Shown: one piece after another, positions 60,573-64,000 of the stretch
Layout of the letters: each line of letters starts with the position of its first letter
Position numbering within the stretch: the first letter of the stretch is position 1
Assembly: GCF_001695575.1 (NCBI RefSeq)
Contig: NZ_LUAX01000001.1
Location: 1,550,001-1,614,000, forward strand
Length of the DNA stretch: 64,000 nucleotides
Reading direction: 5' to 3'
Source of the DNA: Vibrio europaeus
Lineage (GTDB): Bacteria; Pseudomonadota; Gammaproteobacteria; Enterobacterales; Vibrionaceae
The notes under the pieces: generated by a model
Told to the model about the DNA's origin: nothing
Databases searched by the model: none
Seen by the model: the letters and a program-made list of their open reading frames with translations, nothing else
Made by a program: the position numbers and the translations under genes

Positions 60573-61525
60573 GTTTCCCCGTTAAATTTGAAAAGCCAAT
60601 CTAAAATTAGAAGCTCTGCATTTAGCCCTGTATGCGCCCTTAATTGTTCAGAAAGCTTTAATAACTCCTGAGCCTGAACATACAAAGATTGGTAACCAAC
60701 AACCTCAGCTAACTGGGTAGCGCCGGGTGTAAAAAATGGCATTGCCAAACCGTAATGCACTTTCTGCGCATCAGTGAGCAGGTACCATAACCAACTTAAG
60801 TATTCAGTCGGCTCTGACGCTAACTCTTTACCAAGCTTAGTCACATCCGCTTGATTCTGACAATGTGCGATGAGCTGCGACTCTATTGAAAGATACCGCG
60901 ACACTTTGTCTTGATTAACGAAATGAAGCGTGGCTAGCGGCGCATTACCATTTATATGAGACGCGTAAGCAGGCACAGGCTTGTTTGCTTGTTCACTTAG
61001 CCAGCTAGCCACCAATGAGGACTCAGGCGCAGTAAGGTGCCATTGCTGGCATCGACTGGTGATAGTTGGCAGCAAAGCGTTGTTACGGTGGGTGACCAGC
61101 AAGAACATACAGGTTGCGGAGGGCTCCTCAAGCGTTTTCAGCAAGGCGTTCGCAGCCGATTCATTCATGGCTTCAGCAGGTTCAATGACAAAGAGCCTTA
61201 ACCCAGAAAGCTGTGAAGACTCCTGGGCGATTCGATTACACTGGCGGATCTGTTCGACTGTAATAGCCTTACCCTGCTTCTCTGGTTTAACAACATGGTA
61301 ATCTGGGTGACTTTCAGACTCCATCAGTTGGCAACCATGGCAAAAGCCACACGCTTCTGCGGGATAGTTCTGACACATCACCGCTCGGCTAAAATGTTCG
61401 ACTAATCGCTCAGAACCCATACCTTCATCAGAAATCAATAAAGCGGCATTAGAAAACCGATCCGCTTGAAGGTTTGATTGCCACTCTGTCCATAACGGAG
61501 AAAGCCATGGGTACAACTCATTCAT
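60563..61525 (-). CDS. holB: DNA polymerase III delta-prime subunit
   Basis: The protein has 320 residues. The zinc module CQNYPAEACGFCHGCQLMESESHPDYHVV is intact. AAA+ region: LFVIEPAEAMNESAANALLKTLEEPSATCMFLLVTHRNNALLPTITSRCQQW with sensor residues; delta-prime lacks a working Walker A, as here (LISDEGMGSERLVEHF). It is part of the clamp loader. It directly follows tmk and overlaps tatD. Confidence 0.95.
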   Translation of the reverse strand: MNELYPWLSPLWTEWQSNLQADRFSNAALLISDEGMGSERLVEHFSRAVMCQNYPAEACGFCHGCQLMESESHPDYHVVKPEKQGKAITVEQIRQCNRIAQESSQLSGLRLFVIEPAEAMNESAANALLKTLEEPSATCMFLLVTHRNNALLPTITSRCQQWHLTAPESSLVASWLSEQANKPVPAYASHINGNAPLATLHFVNQDKVSRYLSIESQLIAHCQNQADVTKLGKELASEPTEYLSWLWYLLTDAQKVHYGLAMPFFTPGATQLAEVVGYQSLYVQAQELLKLSEQLRAHTGLNAELLILDWLFKFNGETCL

Positions 61526-61526
61526 G

Positions 61527-62156
61527 CTATGCGCTCACCCAATTGGTCACGACAGCAGAGATATCTGCGGCAACTTGCTCAATATTTTGCTCTGCGTTGA
61601 CCACAACAACTGAGTCGTCACTCTTTGCAAGCTCAAGGTAACGCTCACGTGTGCGATCGAAAAAGCTCATGTCCATTTTTTCTATGCGATCTAGCTCTCC
61701 GCGGCCACGAGCACGTTCAAGACCAACTCGTGGATCAAGATCAAGGTAGATCGTTAGATCAGGCTTAAATTCACCTAAGGTCGTTTGCTTAAGCGCAGTC
61801 ATGGTTTCACGCGGGATCTGACGCCCGCCGCCTTGATAAGCTTGCGAAGACATATCGTGTCTATCACCAACAACCCAGCTACCAGAAGCAAGTGCAGGTT
61901 TAATCACGTTCTCAACTAACTGGACTCGCGCTGCATACATCAATAGCAGCTCTGTCATATCTTGCAGTTCTTCACCTTCGTGTTCTTGTTTAACCAAAGT
62001 ACGTAACTGTTCAGCTAAGGCCGTTCCACCTGGCTCACGGGTATTTTGGATGCGTTCAACACCGGCATTTGTTAGCGTTTCAAGTACCGCCTTAATCGCT
62101 GTACTTTTACCTGCGCCTTCTAGACCTTCAATAACGATAAATTTGCCGTTTTTCAT
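61527..62156 (-). CDS. tmk: Thymidylate kinase
   Basis: The protein has 209 residues. P-loop [16 protein letters not shown], the NTREPGGT motif, [16 protein letters not shown] and [24 protein letters not shown] for the lid. It phosphorylates dTMP to dTDP. Its ATG overlaps the mltG stop (ATGA), and the holB start follows its stop. Confidence 0.97.
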   Translation of the reverse strand: MKNGKFIVIEGLEGAGKSTAIKAVLETLTNAGVERIQNTREPGGTALAEQLRTLVKQEHEGEELQDMTELLLMYAARVQLVENVIKPALASGSWVVGDRHDMSSQAYQGGGRQIPRETMTALKQTTLGEFKPDLTIYLDLDPRVGLERARGRGELDRIEKMDMSFFDRTRERYLELAKSDDSVVVVNAEQNIEQVAADISAVVTNWVSA

Positions 62157-63169
62157 TTCTTACTTCTTAATTGCTTTAAATATGCTCGAACTGCTCGGTT
62201 GTGTTCTGCCAATGTTTTAGAAAACACATGCCCACCATTACCACTTGCGACAAAGTAAAGGTAATTACTGTCTTCCGGGTTAAGAGCCGCTTGAATTGAA
62301 GCTTCCCCCGGCATAGCGATAGGTGTTGGCGGCAATCCGAAAATCGTATAGGTATTGTATGGTGTTGGCGTTCGAAGATCTTTCTTACGAATATTACCAT
62401 CATACTTGTCGCCCATCCCGTAAATGACGGTTGGGTCGGTTTGCAATCGCATCCGCTTGTTTAAGCGATTGACGAACACTGCCGCGACACGCTCTCGTTC
62501 AGATTCTACCGCAGTTTCTTTCTCAATAATTGAAGCCAAGATTAGCGCTTCATAAGAGGATTTTAGTGGCAGTTTCTCTTGGCGAGTTGCCCAATGCTCA
62601 TCAAGCACCATTTGTAGTTTGTCGGCAGCGCGCTTCAAAATATCGAGATCAGATGCGCCGAAGGTGTAGTGATAGGTTTCAGCAAGCAACAACCCTTCTA
62701 GCTTGTCGTGTGGCACTCCGAGTTTTTCTGCAATCTGAGCTTCGCTTAATCCGTCTAACTCATGCTCCAAGTACGGTGCATTGATGATGATTTGTTGCCA
62801 CTCTTTAAACGTCGAGCCTTCGACGAAAGTTATCGAAAATTGGTGCTCTTTGCCCTGTTTAAATTGCTCTAACGTCGATTTCAGAGTCGAACCTGAGTCC
62901 AGTAAATAGGTTCCGGCGCGTAATTGTGTCAGTTCAGGGTGGAATCGACGAACAAGTTTAACCACGTCACTACCAGTGATCATTTTAGACTCGGTAAGCT
63001 GTTCAAGGACGTGATTAAAGCTCGTTCCGGAAGCGATGGTAAATATTTGTGACTGCTCGATTTGAAGAGGCTGGTTTACGTACTGCTCTACTTGTTTAAC
63101 GACATACACATAGCCGCCCGCTGCCAATGCAGCAACTAACAACAAAAAGAGCGTGATTTTTTTAATCAC
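62153..63169 (-). CDS. mltG: Endolytic murein transglycosylase MltG
   Basis: The protein has 338 residues. One N-terminal membrane helix ([21 protein letters not shown]), a LysM-like segment, then the YceG domain with [69 protein letters not shown] (catalytic Glu in IIEKET) and [30 protein letters not shown]. It cuts nascent glycan strands at the inner membrane. It is coupled by ATGA to both pabC and tmk. Confidence 0.96.
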   Translation of the reverse strand: MIKKITLFLLLVAALAAGGYVYVVKQVEQYVNQPLQIEQSQIFTIASGTSFNHVLEQLTESKMITGSDVVKLVRRFHPELTQLRAGTYLLDSGSTLKSTLEQFKQGKEHQFSITFVEGSTFKEWQQIIINAPYLEHELDGLSEAQIAEKLGVPHDKLEGLLLAETYHYTFGASDLDILKRAADKLQMVLDEHWATRQEKLPLKSSYEALILASIIEKETAVESERERVAAVFVNRLNKRMRLQTDPTVIYGMGDKYDGNIRKKDLRTPTPYNTYTIFGLPPTPIAMPGEASIQAALNPEDSNYLYFVASGNGGHVFSKTLAEHNRAVRAYLKQLRSKK

Positions 63170-63969
63170 GAGTCGATCATCTCCTGAATTTGTTTAGTTG
63201 TTTTTCCAATATCAAACTGGTGTGAATCAATAGCACAAATCGGCGCTGCGCCTAAGATAGAGTTTGTCATAAACACTTCATCAGCGTTAAGCAAATCAGA
63301 GAGTTTATACTCCCCTATTTGAGTTTCAATCCCCTGTGACTGCGCCCATTCCAATACAACGCGTCGTATAACTCCGCTGACACCTGCTTTATCTAAGCCG
63401 GGAGTAAACAGTGTTGACCCATTTACCCAAAACAAGTTCGCCATAGTGGTTTCAATCACGTTGTCATCAATATCAAGCGCGATCCCGTCAGCCAAGGAAT
63501 GTTGCTCTAGCTCAGCTTTAAGCAACACTTGCTCAAGGCGGTTGTTATGTTTGTGTCCCGCCAGCAAGGGGCTATGACCAAGCCGTCTCTCACAGACACC
63601 CAGTTCTAAACCTTGCTCACTCCATTGTTCATAGTGAGCAGGATAAATAAAGTCGCTAATAGTAACATTTGGTGAGGCTACATGAGTAGGGCTATATCCC
63701 CTTCCTCCCTCACCTCGGCTGATATGCAGTTTTAACCCCGCTTTTTGGTCGTTGCGAACTGCTTGAGCTAGCCAATTTTCAACTTGAGTCCAATTAGGGC
63801 GAGAGATGGATAATGCGTCCAAACAAGCATTCATGCGGTCAACATGCTTTGACCAATGAGCGATGTGCCCTTCTCGCGTCAGCATAGTAGTAAAGCAGCC
63901 GTCACCATATTGAAACGAACGATCTGTCACCGAGATTGAGTCACAACAGACACCATTGACTATGAACAT
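63166..63969 (-). CDS. pabC: Aminodeoxychorismate lyase
   Basis: The protein has 267 residues, fold-type IV PLP enzyme. FQYGDGCFTTMLTREGHIAHWSKHVDRMNACLDAL near the N-terminus, LKLHISRGEGGRGYSP, the PLP-lysine segment LAGHKHNNRLEQVLLKAELE, and ETTMANLFWVNGSTLFTPGLDKAGVSGVIRR. It releases pyruvate from aminodeoxychorismate to yield p-aminobenzoate for folate. It is the first gene in the window of the overlapping pabC-mltG-tmk-holB-tatD set. Its own upstream neighbour lies past the window edge. Confidence 0.95.
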   Translation of the reverse strand: MFIVNGVCCDSISVTDRSFQYGDGCFTTMLTREGHIAHWSKHVDRMNACLDALSISRPNWTQVENWLAQAVRNDQKAGLKLHISRGEGGRGYSPTHVASPNVTISDFIYPAHYEQWSEQGLELGVCERRLGHSPLLAGHKHNNRLEQVLLKAELEQHSLADGIALDIDDNVIETTMANLFWVNGSTLFTPGLDKAGVSGVIRRVVLEWAQSQGIETQIGEYKLSDLLNADEVFMTNSILGAAPICAIDSHQFDIGKTTKQIQEMIDS

Positions 63970-64000
63970 GCGAATTCCTTTTTATCACCATTGCTTGAGC

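Overview
The window looks like part of the main chromosome of a Vibrio species. The gene order cheV-mlc-pykA-(patatin)-ptsG-tatD-holB-tmk-mltG-pabC, a complete menFDHBCE operon, a LexA-box imuA-imuB-dnaE2 cassette, rhombosortase beside tapT, and ERIC-like intergenic palindromes all fit Vibrionaceae. The exact species cannot be fixed from sequence reading alone. No rRNA, tRNA, CRISPR array, integrase or transposase gene was found.

Layout. Positions 1-2130 hold the 3' end of a tight pilus (Tad/Flp) locus (tadE, tadF, partial tadG), leaving the window to the left. Positions 2366-5104 form a small accessory island bounded by 36-bp perfect direct repeats. Each repeat is a copy of the terminator of the adjacent 4.5S RNA gene (ffs, 5111-5218). 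The island carries an unrecognised protein with a C-terminal Cys/His cluster, a small DnaJ-type zinc-ribbon protein, and a decayed remnant of a DUF262/DUF1524 (GmrSD-like) nuclease. Positions 5341-19247 are mostly chromosomal singletons: a dual-SBP GGDEF protein, an alkyltransferase-like protein, a YbaY lipoprotein, tesB, a YHYH lipoprotein, an Lrp regulator divergent from a PLP enzyme, a Tim44-like protein, a TetR regulator with an LplT-PlsC fusion, YeiH, and a DsdC-like LysR regulator. Positions 19420-20874 encode a NagE-type PTS permease.

Positions 20984-28209 are the menaquinone operon, interrupted between menB and menC by a 123-bp palindromic element. Then come alaA, yfbR, a LysR-controlled EmrAB-type pump, a dGTPase-like protein, add, an ERIC-like repeat, tapT/rrtA and rhlE. 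Positions 39672-43454 form a metal block. One part is an operon of a His-rich secreted protein, a HupE/UreJ-type membrane protein and a transmembrane anchor protein, preceded by a perfect Zur-type operator. The other is rcnA divergent from rcnR, with two perfect RcnR operators between them.

Positions 43526-50738 hold sohB, yciK and the SOS mutasome imuA-imuB-dnaE2. Positions 51024-59361 hold cheV, mlc, pykA, a YnhF-like miniprotein plus patatin pair, two envelope proteins, an 8-bp tandem array with clustered short hairpins, and ptsG. Positions 59805-63969 are a tightly overlapping leftward operon pabC-mltG-tmk-holB-tatD.

The two most distinctive parts are the ffs-anchored mini-island and the Zur-box/HupE cassette.
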